Shown one piece after another: positions 38,381 through 47,979 of a DNA stretch of 64,000 bases. The notes under the pieces were generated by a model that saw only the letters and a list, made by a program, of their open reading frames with translations, was not told where the DNA came from and searched no databases. The translations under genes were made by a program, and so were the position numbers. The stretch's first letter is position 1, and every line of letters begins with the position of its first letter. Origin of the DNA: Corynebacterium vitaeruminis (GTDB lineage Bacteria; Actinomycetota; Actinomycetes; Mycobacteriales; Mycobacteriaceae); NCBI RefSeq assembly GCF_001054325.1, contig NZ_JVVM01000034.1:1-64000 (forward strand), read 5' to 3'.

Positions 38381-40693
38381 CTAAAAGCCCGCTCTGCGTA
38401 GCGCGTCAGCCATAGAACCGCCGGCTCCACCGCGAGCTCCACCGCGCTTCTTATTCTGAGAGCCCCGCTTTCGGCCACCTCCACGGCCTTCTTCGCGACC
38501 ACCGGCACGCTTCGGCTTGGCATCCGACGTGTCGTCGTCAAGCCTGAGCGATAGACCGATGCGGTTTCGTTCGACGTCAACGTCGAGCACCTTCACCTTG
38601 ACGACCTCGCCCGAGCGGACGACCTCATGTGGGTCGGAGACGAAACCGCGGGCCATGTTGGAGACGTGGACGAGACCGTCCTGGTGAACTCCGACGTCAA
38701 CGAAGGCGCCGAAGGCCGCGACATTGGTGACGGTGCCCTCGAGGATCATGCCGGGCTGAAGGTCAGAGACCTTCTCCACGCCTTCCTTGAAAGTGGCGGT
38801 GACAAACTCGGGACGCGGATCGCGGCCGGGCTTGTCCAACTCGGTCAGAATGTCCTGGACTGTGGGCAAGCCGATGCCGGCGGACTCGTCGACGAAGTCT
38901 TCGGCACGCACCTTGGACAGGACGCGGGAGTTGCCGATGAGCTCCTGGACACTAACGCCGGTCGAAGCGGCGATGGCATCGACGACGCGGTAGGACTCCG
39001 GGTGCACGGCTGACGCATCGAGCGGGTTGGTGGCGCCGTGGATGCGCAGGAAGCCAGCGCACTGCTCGAAGGCCTTAGGGCCGAGCCGCGGAACCTTCAG
39101 AAGCTCCTTGCGAGAGGTGAAGGCGCCATTTTCGTCTCGATAGGCGACGATATTGTCCGCAACGGTCGAGGACACGCCAGCAACGCGACCGAGCAGCGGA
39201 GCGGAAGCGGTGTTGACCTCCACGCCGACAGCATTCACGGCGTCCTCCACCACAGCATCCAGGGAGTGCTCCAGTTTGGTCTGGGAAACGTCGTGCTGGT
39301 ACTGGCCGACGCCGATGGACTTCGGGTCGATTTTGACGAGCTCGGCAAGCGGATCCTGCAGGCGACGGGCAATCGAGACTGCTCCGCGGAGAGAGACGTC
39401 CATGTCCGGGAACTCAGCTGCGGCCAGGGACGATGCGGAGTACACCGAAGCGCCGGCCTCAGAAACCACCACAGGGGTCGGCTTCTTTCCACCGGCCTGA
39501 GCGATGAGGTCGGCGATTTCGCGGGCCAGGGTTTCGGTCTCGCGGGAAGCGGTGCCGTTGCCGATAGCCATGAGCTCCACGCGGTGCGTGGCACAGAGAG
39601 TGGCCAGCTGTTCTTTGGCACCGGACCAGTCATTGCGCGGCTGGTGCGGGTAGACGATGGCAGTGTCGAGCACCTTGCCGGTGGAGTCGACAACGGCGCA
39701 CTTCACACCATTGCGGTACCCCGGATCCAGGCCGAGCGTCGCGCGTTGGCCAGCGGGGGCAGCCAGTAGTAGGTCGCGCAGGTTACGGGCGAAGACATCC
39801 ACGGCCTCGGCCTCAGCACGCTCCTTCAGTCGAGTGCGGGCATCGAGAGCAGCAGAGACCTCCAACTTGGTGCGCCAACCGAAACGAACGGCCTGGTCAA
39901 TCCACTTGGAGGCACCACCGTCGGGAAGCTCGAAGGCCTCACGAATCATGTGCTCGTAGGTCTCATCTTCACCCGCATCGATGTTGAGAGTCAGGATGCC
40001 CTCGGCCTCTCCACGCAGCACGGCCAGCACGCGGTGGCTGGGCATGGTCTCCAGCGGTTCGTTGTGCTCGAAGTAGTCGCGGTACTTCGCGCCCGCAGTC
40101 TCCTTGCCCTCCACCACGGCAGCGGCGGCGGAACCGGAAGACCACACCTGCTCACGCACGGAGCCAACAAGGTCGGCGTCGGTGGCGAAGCGGTCGACCA
40201 AAATGGCACGAGCACCAGTCAGGGCGTCCTTCGCATCCTTGCCAGCTGCCTCACCGTACTTGGCGGCCAGAGCCTCTGGGGCCGCCGCGGGGTCGGCCAA
40301 GAGCTCCTCCACCAGCGGTTCGTAACCGGCCTCACGCGCAATATCGGCCTTGGTCTTGCGCTTCTTTTTGTACGGCAGGTAGAGATCTTCCAACCGTGCC
40401 TTGGTGTCGCAGGCGAGGATGGCGGCCTTGAGGTCGTCGTTAAGCTTTCCCTGCTCTTCGATGGCGGCGAGAATCGTCTGCTTGCGCTCTTCTAGTTCGC
40501 GCAGGTAGACGACGCGTTCCTCGATGAAACGCAGCTGTGTGTCGTCGAGCCCGCCGGTTACTTCTTTGCGATAGCGGGCGATGAAAGGCACGGTGTTGCC
40601 TTCGTCGAGAAGCTTGATAGCGGCTGCGACGGCACTTTCGGCAACGTCCGCACCAGTGGCGGCGAGTTCTCGGGCAATTACTGATGAAATCAC
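38381..40693 (-). CDS. tex: Tex family RNA-binding transcription accessory protein
   Basis: 770 residues with the full Tex layout: N-terminal helical domain ([19 protein letters not shown]), YqgF-like fold ([18 protein letters not shown]), helix-hairpin-helix ([20 protein letters not shown]) and S1 domain ([20 protein letters not shown]), then a basic Arg/Gly-rich tail. Tex binds nucleic acids and affects transcription of selected genes; its exact role in actinobacteria is unclear. GTG start at 40693. Confidence 0.95.
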   Translation of the reverse strand: MISSVIARELAATGADVAESAVAAAIKLLDEGNTVPFIARYRKEVTGGLDDTQLRFIEERVVYLRELEERKQTILAAIEEQGKLNDDLKAAILACDTKARLEDLYLPYKKKRKTKADIAREAGYEPLVEELLADPAAAPEALAAKYGEAAGKDAKDALTGARAILVDRFATDADLVGSVREQVWSSGSAAAAVVEGKETAGAKYRDYFEHNEPLETMPSHRVLAVLRGEAEGILTLNIDAGEDETYEHMIREAFELPDGGASKWIDQAVRFGWRTKLEVSAALDARTRLKERAEAEAVDVFARNLRDLLLAAPAGQRATLGLDPGYRNGVKCAVVDSTGKVLDTAIVYPHQPRNDWSGAKEQLATLCATHRVELMAIGNGTASRETETLAREIADLIAQAGGKKPTPVVVSEAGASVYSASSLAAAEFPDMDVSLRGAVSIARRLQDPLAELVKIDPKSIGVGQYQHDVSQTKLEHSLDAVVEDAVNAVGVEVNTASAPLLGRVAGVSSTVADNIVAYRDENGAFTSRKELLKVPRLGPKAFEQCAGFLRIHGATNPLDASAVHPESYRVVDAIAASTGVSVQELIGNSRVLSKVRAEDFVDESAGIGLPTVQDILTELDKPGRDPRPEFVTATFKEGVEKVSDLQPGMILEGTVTNVAAFGAFVDVGVHQDGLVHVSNMARGFVSDPHEVVRSGEVVKVKVLDVDVERNRIGLSLRLDDDTSDAKPKRAGGREEGRGGGRKRGSQNKKRGGARGGAGGSMADALRRAGF

Positions 40694-40775
40694 CCGGGCA
40701 ACTTTACTATCGTGGAAGTACCAATTGGCGAACGCCCCACAGAAGGCTCGCAGTTAACACCGGAAAAGGAGCCCC

Positions 40776-41270
40776 ATGAAGCAAAAACTCTGTGCCGAAT
40801 ACCTGCGCATTTCCGATGAGGAGGCAGCGCGGTTAGTTGAGGTCGCAGCACCTGCGGCGACCAGCGACGGCGGCACGGCGGGGCTCGTTAACGACGGCGC
40901 GGAGAAGATTATTCTGCAGCACTTCGTCGACGTTCCGGACGAAGATGCCCTGGACATCGACACGGACTGGGAGTCCCTGCTGCGCACCCTGACCGGCAAT
41001 CCCATCGACGGCCAGGCGCTCGGCGACCCGCTGGCGGAGGCCATCCTCGGCGCCGACCGCGTCTGCCGCAAGCCGCTGTCTGCAGTCATCCGCGCCGATC
41101 GCGTCGGGGATGTGTACCAGACGCTGGCGAACATCGATCTCGCCGCCCGCATCAAGGACAACGGTTCGCTTATCGACGAAGCCACTGCGACCAAGCGCTA
41201 CCGCGAACTCGTGACCTTCTACGAGGAGACTAAAGCAGCGCGTAGCGCCGTGCTCGTGGCCATCTCCTAA
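40776..41270 (+). CDS. DUF1877 (YfbM-like) family protein
   Basis: A 164-residue acidic soluble protein. YLRISDEEAARLVE near the start, DIDTDWESLLRTLTGNP and DPLAEAILGADRV in the middle, and YRELVTFYEETKAARSAVLV at the end resemble DUF1877/YfbM proteins, whose role is unknown. A good AAAGGAG lies 5 nt before the ATG. The last 41 bp overlap the convergent PAP2 gene. Confidence 0.75.
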   Translation: MKQKLCAEYLRISDEEAARLVEVAAPAATSDGGTAGLVNDGAEKIILQHFVDVPDEDALDIDTDWESLLRTLTGNPIDGQALGDPLAEAILGADRVCRKPLSAVIRADRVGDVYQTLANIDLAARIKDNGSLIDEATATKRYRELVTFYEETKAARSAVLVAIS

Positions 41271-41877
41271 GTACGAGCAGCGCAACAACCAAGCCCACGA
41301 CGCCGGCGATGAGGCCGCCGATGACATCGGTGAGCCAGTGCGCCCCAACCCACACACGAGAGAGTGCCACGGCGCCGATAAGCGCGACGATGGCCAGGTC
41401 GAGCAATTTACGGGCTGTGCGACGCAATACCGGGATGGCCAGCTGCATCGCGGCCATACCGCTGGAAGTAACTGCCGCCACATGCGCGGAAGGAAACGCT
41501 GCATCATGCAGGTTGACCAGCGAGAACTCATCCCCGGGCCGGTCGCGATCCAAAAACCACTTCATGGCATACGTAACCGCAATCGCGGACCCGAATGATG
41601 CCGGCAGCAACAGCGCCCACGCGCGGAAACGGAACCACAGGAGTGCCGCCGCAACGAGCGTGACCGGCGCAATGTAAATCGGTCGGATAATCTCGCTCAA
41701 AGTCAGCATCAAACTATCGACGCGGCCATCCTGTGCTCCATGCAGGTCACTGACCCAGCCTGCAAACGACTGATCTACGCTCCCCGCCAGCTGCGTTTGA
41801 GTGAACCACGCCAGTGCCCCTAGGACAGCTAACCAACCAATGACGTGCCGGGGTCGCGCAATTCGAACACGTGCCAC
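41230..41877 (-). CDS. PAP2 family membrane phosphatase
   Basis: 215 residues, about five transmembrane segments. The three-part phosphatase signature is complete: KWFLDRDRP, FPSAHVAA and SRVWVGAHWLTDVIGG. Such enzymes remove phosphate from lipid substrates such as undecaprenyl pyrophosphate or phosphatidate. GTG start at 41877 shares one base with the trmD TAG (TAGTG), so it is co-translated at the end of the rimM-trmD unit. Confidence 0.92.
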   Translation of the reverse strand: MARVRIARPRHVIGWLAVLGALAWFTQTQLAGSVDQSFAGWVSDLHGAQDGRVDSLMLTLSEIIRPIYIAPVTLVAAALLWFRFRAWALLLPASFGSAIAVTYAMKWFLDRDRPGDEFSLVNLHDAAFPSAHVAAVTSSGMAAMQLAIPVLRRTARKLLDLAIVALIGAVALSRVWVGAHWLTDVIGGLIAGVVGLVVALLVLRRWPRARRYALL

Positions 41878-42764
41878 TAGCAGTTCTCCTCGGTTACTTC
41901 CTCAATGGCTTCTTGAATTACTTCTCGGTCACGGGCGCTGAGGTCGACGTCGGCAAGCAAATCCGGACGACGTTCGGCCGTACGAATGAGTGACTGATCG
42001 CGCCGCCAACGGTCCACCAGCGCGTGATTGCCGCTGAGGAGAACGTCCGGCACTTCTAGTCCACGCCACTCGCGCGGCTTTGTGTAGGACGGCCCTTCGA
42101 GCAGACCGTCAGAGAAAGAGTCCTCCTCGTGGCTCTTGCGGTTGCCCAACACACCTGGGATTAACCGCACGACGGACTCCGCAATCACCAGCACCGCCAC
42201 TTCCCCGCCGATCAGCACATAATCCCCAATAGAGACCTCACGCACGCGATAACGATTAGCGGCATCATCAATAACGCGCTGGTCAATGCCCTCGTAGCGC
42301 CCGCACGCGAACACAATGTGCTCCTCGTGTGAGAACTCCTGCGCCATCTGCTGCGTAAACGGCTCGCCCGCCGGGGTCGGGACAATCAGCAGGGGCTTCG
42401 CTGAATCTTCTTCGCTTAACGACGGCACTTCCACTGCAGCATAGGAAGATTCCTCGGCCAAACCCAGTTTCTGATCATGGCGGACATTGTCCAAATGGGG
42501 CACAGCGGATGTCAACGACTGCTCCACTTTCAGCGTCGCGACCTCGTCGAGAGCGGGACCCCAGACATCCGGCTTCATAACCATGCCGGGGCCACCGCCG
42601 TAGGGCGAGTCATCCACGGCTTGGTGTACACCTGGCGCCCAGTCGCGCAGGTTGTGCACTCCGACGCTCAAAATGCCCTGTTCAATAGCCTTGCCTAGCA
42701 GCGCATGACGCAGCGGCTCGAGGTACTCCGGGAAGATTGTGACTACATCGAGACGTAAGCTCAC
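41877..42764 (-). CDS. trmD: tRNA (guanine-N1-)-methyltransferase TrmD
   Basis: 295 residues; it forms m1G37 in tRNAs reading CNN codons, preventing +1 slippage. The SPOUT trefoil knot is visible: VDDSPYGGGPGMVMKPDVWG, VFACGRYEGIDQRVID, SIGDYVLIGGEVAVLVIAES and IPGVLGNRKSHEEDSF, then the C-terminal KPREWRGLEVPDVLLSGNH. It is longer than the ~255-residue E. coli enzyme because of ~35 extra residues between DEVATLKVEQ and LLIVPTPAG. GTG start overlaps the rimM stop by 4 nt. Confidence 0.96.
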   Translation of the reverse strand: MSLRLDVVTIFPEYLEPLRHALLGKAIEQGILSVGVHNLRDWAPGVHQAVDDSPYGGGPGMVMKPDVWGPALDEVATLKVEQSLTSAVPHLDNVRHDQKLGLAEESSYAAVEVPSLSEEDSAKPLLIVPTPAGEPFTQQMAQEFSHEEHIVFACGRYEGIDQRVIDDAANRYRVREVSIGDYVLIGGEVAVLVIAESVVRLIPGVLGNRKSHEEDSFSDGLLEGPSYTKPREWRGLEVPDVLLSGNHALVDRWRRDQSLIRTAERRPDLLADVDLSARDREVIQEAIEEVTEENC

Positions 42765-43273
42765 AGCTCCAACAGTCCTTCCGGCGGGGTGATGGTGACT
42801 GTTGAATTCTCAAGGTCAACCTCCGGAACGATTTCCTCTACCAGAGGGACGAGAACCTCCCGGGCGCCGTCGTCAAGCGTGACTTCAAGGAGACGGTGGG
42901 CGGGTGCGCGGACGATAGAAGTGACCTCGCCGATATCGGCGCCATTGTGGACTACGCGCAGACCTTCAAGCTCAAAGTCGTAAAAATCCTCATCTTCGAA
43001 GACGGGCTCAGCATAAAACTTCATACTTCGATGACGCTCGGCTTCATTGCGACCTGGGATTTCCTCAAAGCGAACCAATAGCCGCCCCTGGTGCGGACGT
43101 GCCGTTTTCACGGTCAGCTGTTCCTCGCGGCCAGCTTGTACACCCAACAGCGTGGTCCCGGCTGCGAAACGCCCCTCCGGGTCATCCGTTGTTGCATCGA
43201 CGACGACTTCCCCGCGCACACCGTGGGGCTTAATCACTCGGCCAATAAGCACCATGTCAGCTACCGACACGTG
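42761..43273 (-). CDS. rimM: 16S rRNA processing protein RimM
   Basis: 170 residues. N-terminal RimM domain: VLIGRVIKPHGVRGEVVVDA, GRFAAGTTLL, RFEEIPGRNEAE. C-terminal PRC barrel: YDFELEGLRVV and VPLVEEIVPEVDLENSTVTI. It helps assemble the 30S head around S19. The GTG at 43273 is preferred because GAGGGAG lies 7 nt upstream; an ATG at 43258 lacks one. Confidence 0.95.
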   Translation of the reverse strand, partial: HVSVADMVLIGRVIKPHGVRGEVVVDATTDDPEGRFAAGTTLLGVQAGREEQLTVKTARPHQGRLLVRFEEIPGRNEAERHRSMKFYAEPVFEDEDFYDFELEGLRVVHNGADIGEVTSIVRAPAHRLLEVTLDDGAREVLVPLVEEIVPEVDLENSTVTITPPEGLLEL

Positions 43274-43319
43274 CACACTCCCTCTCTTATAATGACTCTG
43301 TAAAAACGTCCGCGTAAAG

Positions 43320-43367
43320 CAAAGGGGCGCCACCCAACACTTCGTCTTGAAGTATAAGGTAGCGCCC
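43320..43367 (-). terminator. Intrinsic terminator of rpsP
   Basis: Outer stem 43325-43334 with 43358-43367 (10 bp, one U.G on the minus strand) and an inner 5-bp stem ACTTC/GAAGT with a 5-nt loop. It is followed on the minus strand by CTTTGCTTT. It separates rpsP from rimM. Confidence 0.75.
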
Positions 43368-43384
43368 GGATTAGCTAAGCGGCG

Positions 43385-43412
43385 TACTCAGCGTCCTTAT
43401 TACTCGGCGTCC
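43385..43412 (-). repeat. 12-bp imperfect duplication over the rpsP stop codon
   Basis: 43385-43396 and 43401-43412 match at 11 of 12 positions, period 16. The second overlaps the rpsP TAA (43402-43400). Confidence 0.7.
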
Positions 43413-43882
43413 TCGGAAGCCTCGGACTCAGCAGCCTCAGCCTCGGCAGCCTTTGCGGCCTCCTCAGCTTCCTTAGCAGCCTTAGCTGCTTCCTTGGCCT
43501 CACGGCGCTTAGCGGTGATGGCCTCAGCGGACGGGCCGTTGTTGGCCTCTTCCAGAGCCTTGTTGAACAGCTCGAGCTTGGTCGGCTTCGGCTCAGCAAC
43601 CTTCAGGGTGCCCTCTGCGCCCTCGAGGCCCTTGAACTTCTGCCAGTCGCCGGTGACCTTCAGCAGAGCCAGAACCGGCTCAGTCGGCTGTGCGCCGACG
43701 CCCAGCCAGTACTGAACGCGCTCGGAGTCGATCTGGATAACCGACGGCTCTTCCTTCGGCTGGTAGATACCCAGGTTCTCGATGACCGCGCCGTTGCGGC
43801 GGGTACGAGCATCAGCAACGATAACGCGGTACTGAGCGGTACGAATCTTACCCAGTCGCTGCAGCTTAATCTTGACTGCCAT
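43400..43882 (-). CDS. rpsP: 30S ribosomal protein S16
   Basis: 160 residues. The N-terminal ~85 residues are S16: [40 protein letters not shown] and [20 protein letters not shown]. The C-terminal ~75 residues are a charged Ala/Glu/Lys extension ([20 protein letters not shown]), predicted helical and common in actinobacterial S16. The ribosome binding site lies in a small hairpin, GAGGAACTCCTC, just before the ATG. Confidence 0.96.
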   Translation of the reverse strand: MAVKIKLQRLGKIRTAQYRVIVADARTRRNGAVIENLGIYQPKEEPSVIQIDSERVQYWLGVGAQPTEPVLALLKVTGDWQKFKGLEGAEGTLKVAEPKPTKLELFNKALEEANNGPSAEAITAKRREAKEAAKAAKEAEEAAKAAEAEAAESEASEDAE

Positions 43883-44198
43883 GAGGAGTTCCTCTTCCTT
43901 CTATGTCACTGGACAATACTTATGCATCCGAGCTCACTAGTAATTACTAACGAAGTGCCTCGGACCGGTTTTGCCCTTGGGATATTTACACTGCGCGTGA
44001 CCACCGGGCGGCCGTGGCCGGATCCGATGAATTCGCAGTTGTGTCTCGGCCAAGCATTTTCAATCAAATGAGCAATCTCACCGAAACAACTCGAGGTATA
44101 TTACCAGCAGGTTTCGAAAACTAACAAAACCCCACACTCGAAACGCTAGGTATCTTCTAAAGCTGAACGCCGTTGACAGTGGGGTAACGTAACAACCT
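43883..44198. other. rpsP / acyltransferase divergent intergenic region
   Basis: No gene is seen. Next to the rpsP ATG is the GAGGA-AC-TCCTC hairpin (43883-43894). A perfect 12-bp palindrome TAGTAATTACTA lies at 43938-43949. TTGACA occurs at 44172-44177, but the next 17 bp reach into the acyltransferase gene, so it is probably not its promoter. Confidence 0.45.
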
Positions 44199-46349
44199 AT
44201 GAAAACCACCGGCACCCAATATAGATATGACTTGGACGGACTACGGGGCATTTCTATTGCCCTTGTAGTCCTTTTCCACGTTTACGTCGGCCGCGTTTCC
44301 GGTGGTGTGGACGTTTTCCTCCTGCTCTCAGGATTTTTCTTCTTCGGCGCGCAGTACCGCAATGCCATCAACCCCAGGCAATCCATCAATCCATGGTGGA
44401 GCATCTGGCGCACGCTGCGTCGTCTGATTCCAACACTGGTGCTGGTCCTCTTCGCGACGACCCTGTTTGTCATTTACTTCATTCCCTCGCTGCGCACTAT
44501 CGATATTGCCCAGCAACTCCGTGCCAGCCTGCTCTACTACCAGAACTACGAACTGGCGCTCCAGGGCTCGGATTATGCCGCCGCAGAGAGCGAAACTTCC
44601 CCATTACAGCACCTGTGGTCCATGTCGGTACAGGGGCAGTTTTACCTCGGCTCAATTCTGCTCATCTCCCTGCTCGCCTGGATGACACGCTCACCCCAGA
44701 TTGTCGGCGCGGTTACCTCGCCTGTGGAGGCCAAGCGTACCGATGCCACCGGCGGTAAACTCCGCCGAATCCTCATTCCGCTGTTGACAGTGATTACTGT
44801 AGGTTCACTTGCCTACGCCTTTTATATGCACTCCGAGAATCAGGGATGGAACTACTACTCCACCGTCAGCCGCCTCTGGGAGCTCTGCCTCGGCGCACTA
44901 CTCGGACTAATCCTCGTCCGGGGCGCCGTCCCCATGGCCAAACCTCTTCGAGTGCTGTTGGCAGGCATCGGCCTCGCACTGGTCGTCTCCACCGGGTTCA
45001 TCTTCGACGGCGCCGCACAGTTCCCAGGGCCTTGGACACTGTGGCCCCTCGGCGGTGCCGCGCTGATTATTATCGCCGGCCCCGATGCAGGTTGGATCTC
45101 CAAGTTCCTGGCCAGCCGCCCAATGCGTGAAATAGGTCAGAGCGCCTACGCTCTCTACCTGTGGCATTGGTCGCTGCTTATCCTGGCCATGAACTACCTC
45201 AACCGCGATGCCCCGGGGGTGAAGCTCGGTACCGCGGTCATCATCGTTTCCTTCATTCTGGCCAAGCTCACCAATAAATATGTCGAGCTGCCGCTGGCCC
45301 AATCGACTCGTCGACCGACCCGGACACAACCCGTCGTCGGCGATGCCATCCACGCAATCAAGCATCGTCGCCCGGCTCGTCGTCAAGCAGTAGTCGGCGC
45401 TGTTGTAATCATTGCGTTGGTTGGCATGACCAGCCTTGTCAACGTGCAGCAGCTGCGCGTCAATCGTGCCTCTGCCACCAGCCTAGATCCAATGGTCTAT
45501 CCAGGTGCGCTCGCGCTTACCGACGGGTACGAGGTGCCGAAGGCAGCCACAAAGCCGAATACCGATTTCATCACTGACCTTTGGCCGGAACCCGCCCTCG
45601 ATGGTTGCCTTGCGACAGGCGGCGAAGACGTCGGGTATTTCCCGCCAAATCGCCGTTGGCGCGATGAGACCCAGCCGTGTGTCTACGGTGACCCGGATGC
45701 CAGTGAATCGATTGTCATCATCGGGGGCTCTCACATCGAACATTGGTTTGCCCCAATTGATGCCTACGGCAAGAAGCACGGTTACCGAGTGGTCGTTCTC
45801 CTGCGACAGGGCTGCCCGGCGACCTTGGAGCCAATCCACGGAGTCGGCGACATCTGCGTGCCCTGGACTTTCGAGGCACTGCAGAAAATTGACGAGATTC
45901 AGCCAGAGATGGTTTTTACCACCTCGACCAGGCCCTTGTTCCAGGCGGACCCACCGCAGCCCGGCGACTATACGCCGGATGGCTACGTCTCGTTTTTCGC
46001 TGCTCTACAAGAACGCGGAATTGATTTCTTCGCTATCCGCGATAACCCCTGGGCACTGCGTAAGGATCTGAGTCAGTTCTCCCCAAGCGTGTGCGACGAA
46101 GCGAACGAAGATTGCACCATCCACCGCAAAACTGCTCTAAATGCAGAAAATCCCGCTGAGGAGATTCTTGCGAACTTCCCCAACGGGCACAGTCTGGATT
46201 TCTCCGACATCTTCTGCGGCCCGACTACCTGCCGCAATGTTATCGGCAATATCTACGTCTACCGCGATAGCAATCACATCACCGATGAACTAGCGGCCAC
46301 CTTCAGTGCCGAAATGGGCCGCCAAATCCAGAAGAGCCTGCGAGACTAG
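44199..46349 (+). CDS. Membrane acyltransferase fused to an SGNH hydrolase-like domain
   Basis: 716 residues. The N-terminal ~380 residues are an acyltransferase-3 (OafA/YrhL-like) domain with ~10 transmembrane segments. It starts YDLDGLRGISIALVVLFHVY, with GGVDVFLLLSGFFFFG, SPLQHLWSMSVQGQFYL and IGQSAYALYLWHWSLLIL. After another transmembrane segment, the extracytoplasmic C-terminal part is SGNH-like: catalytic Ser in IIGGSHIEHWF and the Asp-His pair in YRDSNHITDE. Such fusions O-acetylate envelope glycans or lipids; the acceptor here is unknown. It is convergent with ffh, 16 bp apart. Confidence 0.92.
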   Translation: MKTTGTQYRYDLDGLRGISIALVVLFHVYVGRVSGGVDVFLLLSGFFFFGAQYRNAINPRQSINPWWSIWRTLRRLIPTLVLVLFATTLFVIYFIPSLRTIDIAQQLRASLLYYQNYELALQGSDYAAAESETSPLQHLWSMSVQGQFYLGSILLISLLAWMTRSPQIVGAVTSPVEAKRTDATGGKLRRILIPLLTVITVGSLAYAFYMHSENQGWNYYSTVSRLWELCLGALLGLILVRGAVPMAKPLRVLLAGIGLALVVSTGFIFDGAAQFPGPWTLWPLGGAALIIIAGPDAGWISKFLASRPMREIGQSAYALYLWHWSLLILAMNYLNRDAPGVKLGTAVIIVSFILAKLTNKYVELPLAQSTRRPTRTQPVVGDAIHAIKHRRPARRQAVVGAVVIIALVGMTSLVNVQQLRVNRASATSLDPMVYPGALALTDGYEVPKAATKPNTDFITDLWPEPALDGCLATGGEDVGYFPPNRRWRDETQPCVYGDPDASESIVIIGGSHIEHWFAPIDAYGKKHGYRVVVLLRQGCPATLEPIHGVGDICVPWTFEALQKIDEIQPEMVFTTSTRPLFQADPPQPGDYTPDGYVSFFAALQERGIDFFAIRDNPWALRKDLSQFSPSVCDEANEDCTIHRKTALNAENPAEEILANFPNGHSLDFSDIFCGPTTCRNVIGNIYVYRDSNHITDELAATFSAEMGRQIQKSLRD

Positions 46350-46379
46350 CTACTTCTTGCCCCAGCTACTTCTTGCCCT
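46348..46379. repeat. 16-bp tandem duplication between convergent acyltransferase and ffh stops
   Basis: 46348-46363 and 46364-46379 match at 15 of 16 positions. The acyltransferase TAG (46347-46349) and the ffh TAG (46368-46366) each touch one copy. The intergenic gap is 16 bp, exactly one unit. Confidence 0.88.
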
Positions 46380-47979
46380 GCCCGAAGTCGAGATTATTGA
46401 GGTCAAAGTCCTCCATGCCTTCTGGCAGCTGGTTGCCCATCTGCTTCTGTAGCTTCTGCAGCTCGGCCATGCTAGGCATCCCCGGCATGCCCTGCATACC
46501 TGGCATTCCAGGCATACCTGGCATTCCGCCACCGCGCATTGCCTTCGGCGGCGTCGGGCCGCGGTTAGCGCCCTTGCGCTTATTCTTGCCCTTGCCCTTT
46601 CGGCCACGCTTGGCCTTGCGGTTCGATGGGCGGCCACCGCCCATACCGAAACGACCGGCCATCTGAGCCATCATCTTGCGTGCCTCATTGAAGCGCTCGA
46701 TAAGCTGGTTAACTTCCGAGACGGACACGCCGGAACCGTTGGCGATTCGACGACGTCGTGAAGCGTTCAAAATCTTTGGATTCTCGCGCTCTTCCGGAGT
46801 CATACCGCGGATGATTGCCTCGATGCGGTCAAGCTGCTTTTCGTCGACCATTTCGGCAGCCTTGGACATCTCTGCTCCGCCGGGGAGCATCTTGAGAATG
46901 TTACCGATTGGGCCCATCTTGCGGACCATCATCATCTGCTCGAGGAAGTCCTCGAGAGTCAGCTCGCCGGAACCGATCTTCTGGGCGGATTTCGCGGCCT
47001 GCTCATGATCGATTTCCTTGGAAGCGACCTCAACCAGAGTCTTCAGATCACCCATACCCAGGATACGGCTGGCCATGCGGTCTGGGTGGAAGACGTCGAA
47101 GTCCTCCAGCTTCTCACCCGTGGAGGCGAACAGAATCGGCTTGCCGGTGACTTCACGGATGGACAGCGCAGCACCACCGCGGGCGTCGCCATCGAGCTTG
47201 GTCAGTACCACACCAGTGAAGTCCACACCATCGCGGAAAGCCTTGGCGGTCTCGACCGCGTCCTGACCAATCATGGAGTCAATGACAAACAGGACTTCGT
47301 GCGGATTGATAGCATCGCGAATGTCACGCGCCTGCTTCATCAGCACCTCGTCGATACCCAGGCGACCTGCGGTATCGATAATCACCACGTCATGGCGGTG
47401 CTGGCGCGCATAGGCAAGGCCTCGGAATGCAGCGTCAACTGGGTTGTCCTCGCTGGTGCCCATCTCGTGGGTGGAGTCGAGACTAGTGCCCGGGAACGGC
47501 GCGAAGCATGGCACGCCTGCACGCTCAGCAACGATTTCGAGCTGCTGCACCGCGCCAGGACGCTGCAGGTCACAGGCGACGAGAACCGGGGTGTGGCCCT
47601 GATCTGTGAGGTACTTGGCCAATTTACCGGCCAGGGTGGTCTTACCAGCACCCTGCAGACCGGCCAGCATGATGACCGTCGGCGGCTGCTTCGACATATT
47701 AAGACGTCGGGTCTCGCCACCGAGGATGTTGATCAGTTCCTCATTGACAACCTCAATGATTTGGTTGGCCGGGTTGACCGTCTGGCTGCCAATAATTTCG
47801 TTGGCGCGTTCCTTGATGCGCTTAATGAAGGTACGGACAACTTCGAGGGAGACATCGGCTTCCAGAAGAGCCAGCCGAATCTCGCGGGCGGTGGCGTTAA
47901 TATCCGCCTCGGTCAGGCGACCCTTCCCGCCTAGGCCCCGCAGGGCACCCGTCAAACGATCGGAAAGAGACTCAAACAA
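46366..47979 (-). CDS. ffh: Signal recognition particle protein Ffh
   Basis: 537 residues. N domain (FESLSDRLTGALRGLGGKGR), G domain with GLQGAGKTTLAGKLAKYL, DTAGRLGIDE and LTKLDGDARGGAAL, and the M domain ending in a Gly/Met-rich repeat (MPGMPGMPGMQGMPGM). It binds signal peptides and, with FtsY, targets ribosomes to the membrane. I chose the TTG at 47979 because GGGGAG lies 8 nt upstream and the conserved protein starts there; the frame is open upstream to 48051. Confidence 0.95.
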   Translation of the reverse strand: MFESLSDRLTGALRGLGGKGRLTEADINATAREIRLALLEADVSLEVVRTFIKRIKERANEIIGSQTVNPANQIIEVVNEELINILGGETRRLNMSKQPPTVIMLAGLQGAGKTTLAGKLAKYLTDQGHTPVLVACDLQRPGAVQQLEIVAERAGVPCFAPFPGTSLDSTHEMGTSEDNPVDAAFRGLAYARQHRHDVVIIDTAGRLGIDEVLMKQARDIRDAINPHEVLFVIDSMIGQDAVETAKAFRDGVDFTGVVLTKLDGDARGGAALSIREVTGKPILFASTGEKLEDFDVFHPDRMASRILGMGDLKTLVEVASKEIDHEQAAKSAQKIGSGELTLEDFLEQMMMVRKMGPIGNILKMLPGGAEMSKAAEMVDEKQLDRIEAIIRGMTPEERENPKILNASRRRRIANGSGVSVSEVNQLIERFNEARKMMAQMAGRFGMGGGRPSNRKAKRGRKGKGKNKRKGANRGPTPPKAMRGGGMPGMPGMPGMQGMPGMPSMAELQKLQKQMGNQLPEGMEDFDLNNLDFGQGKK

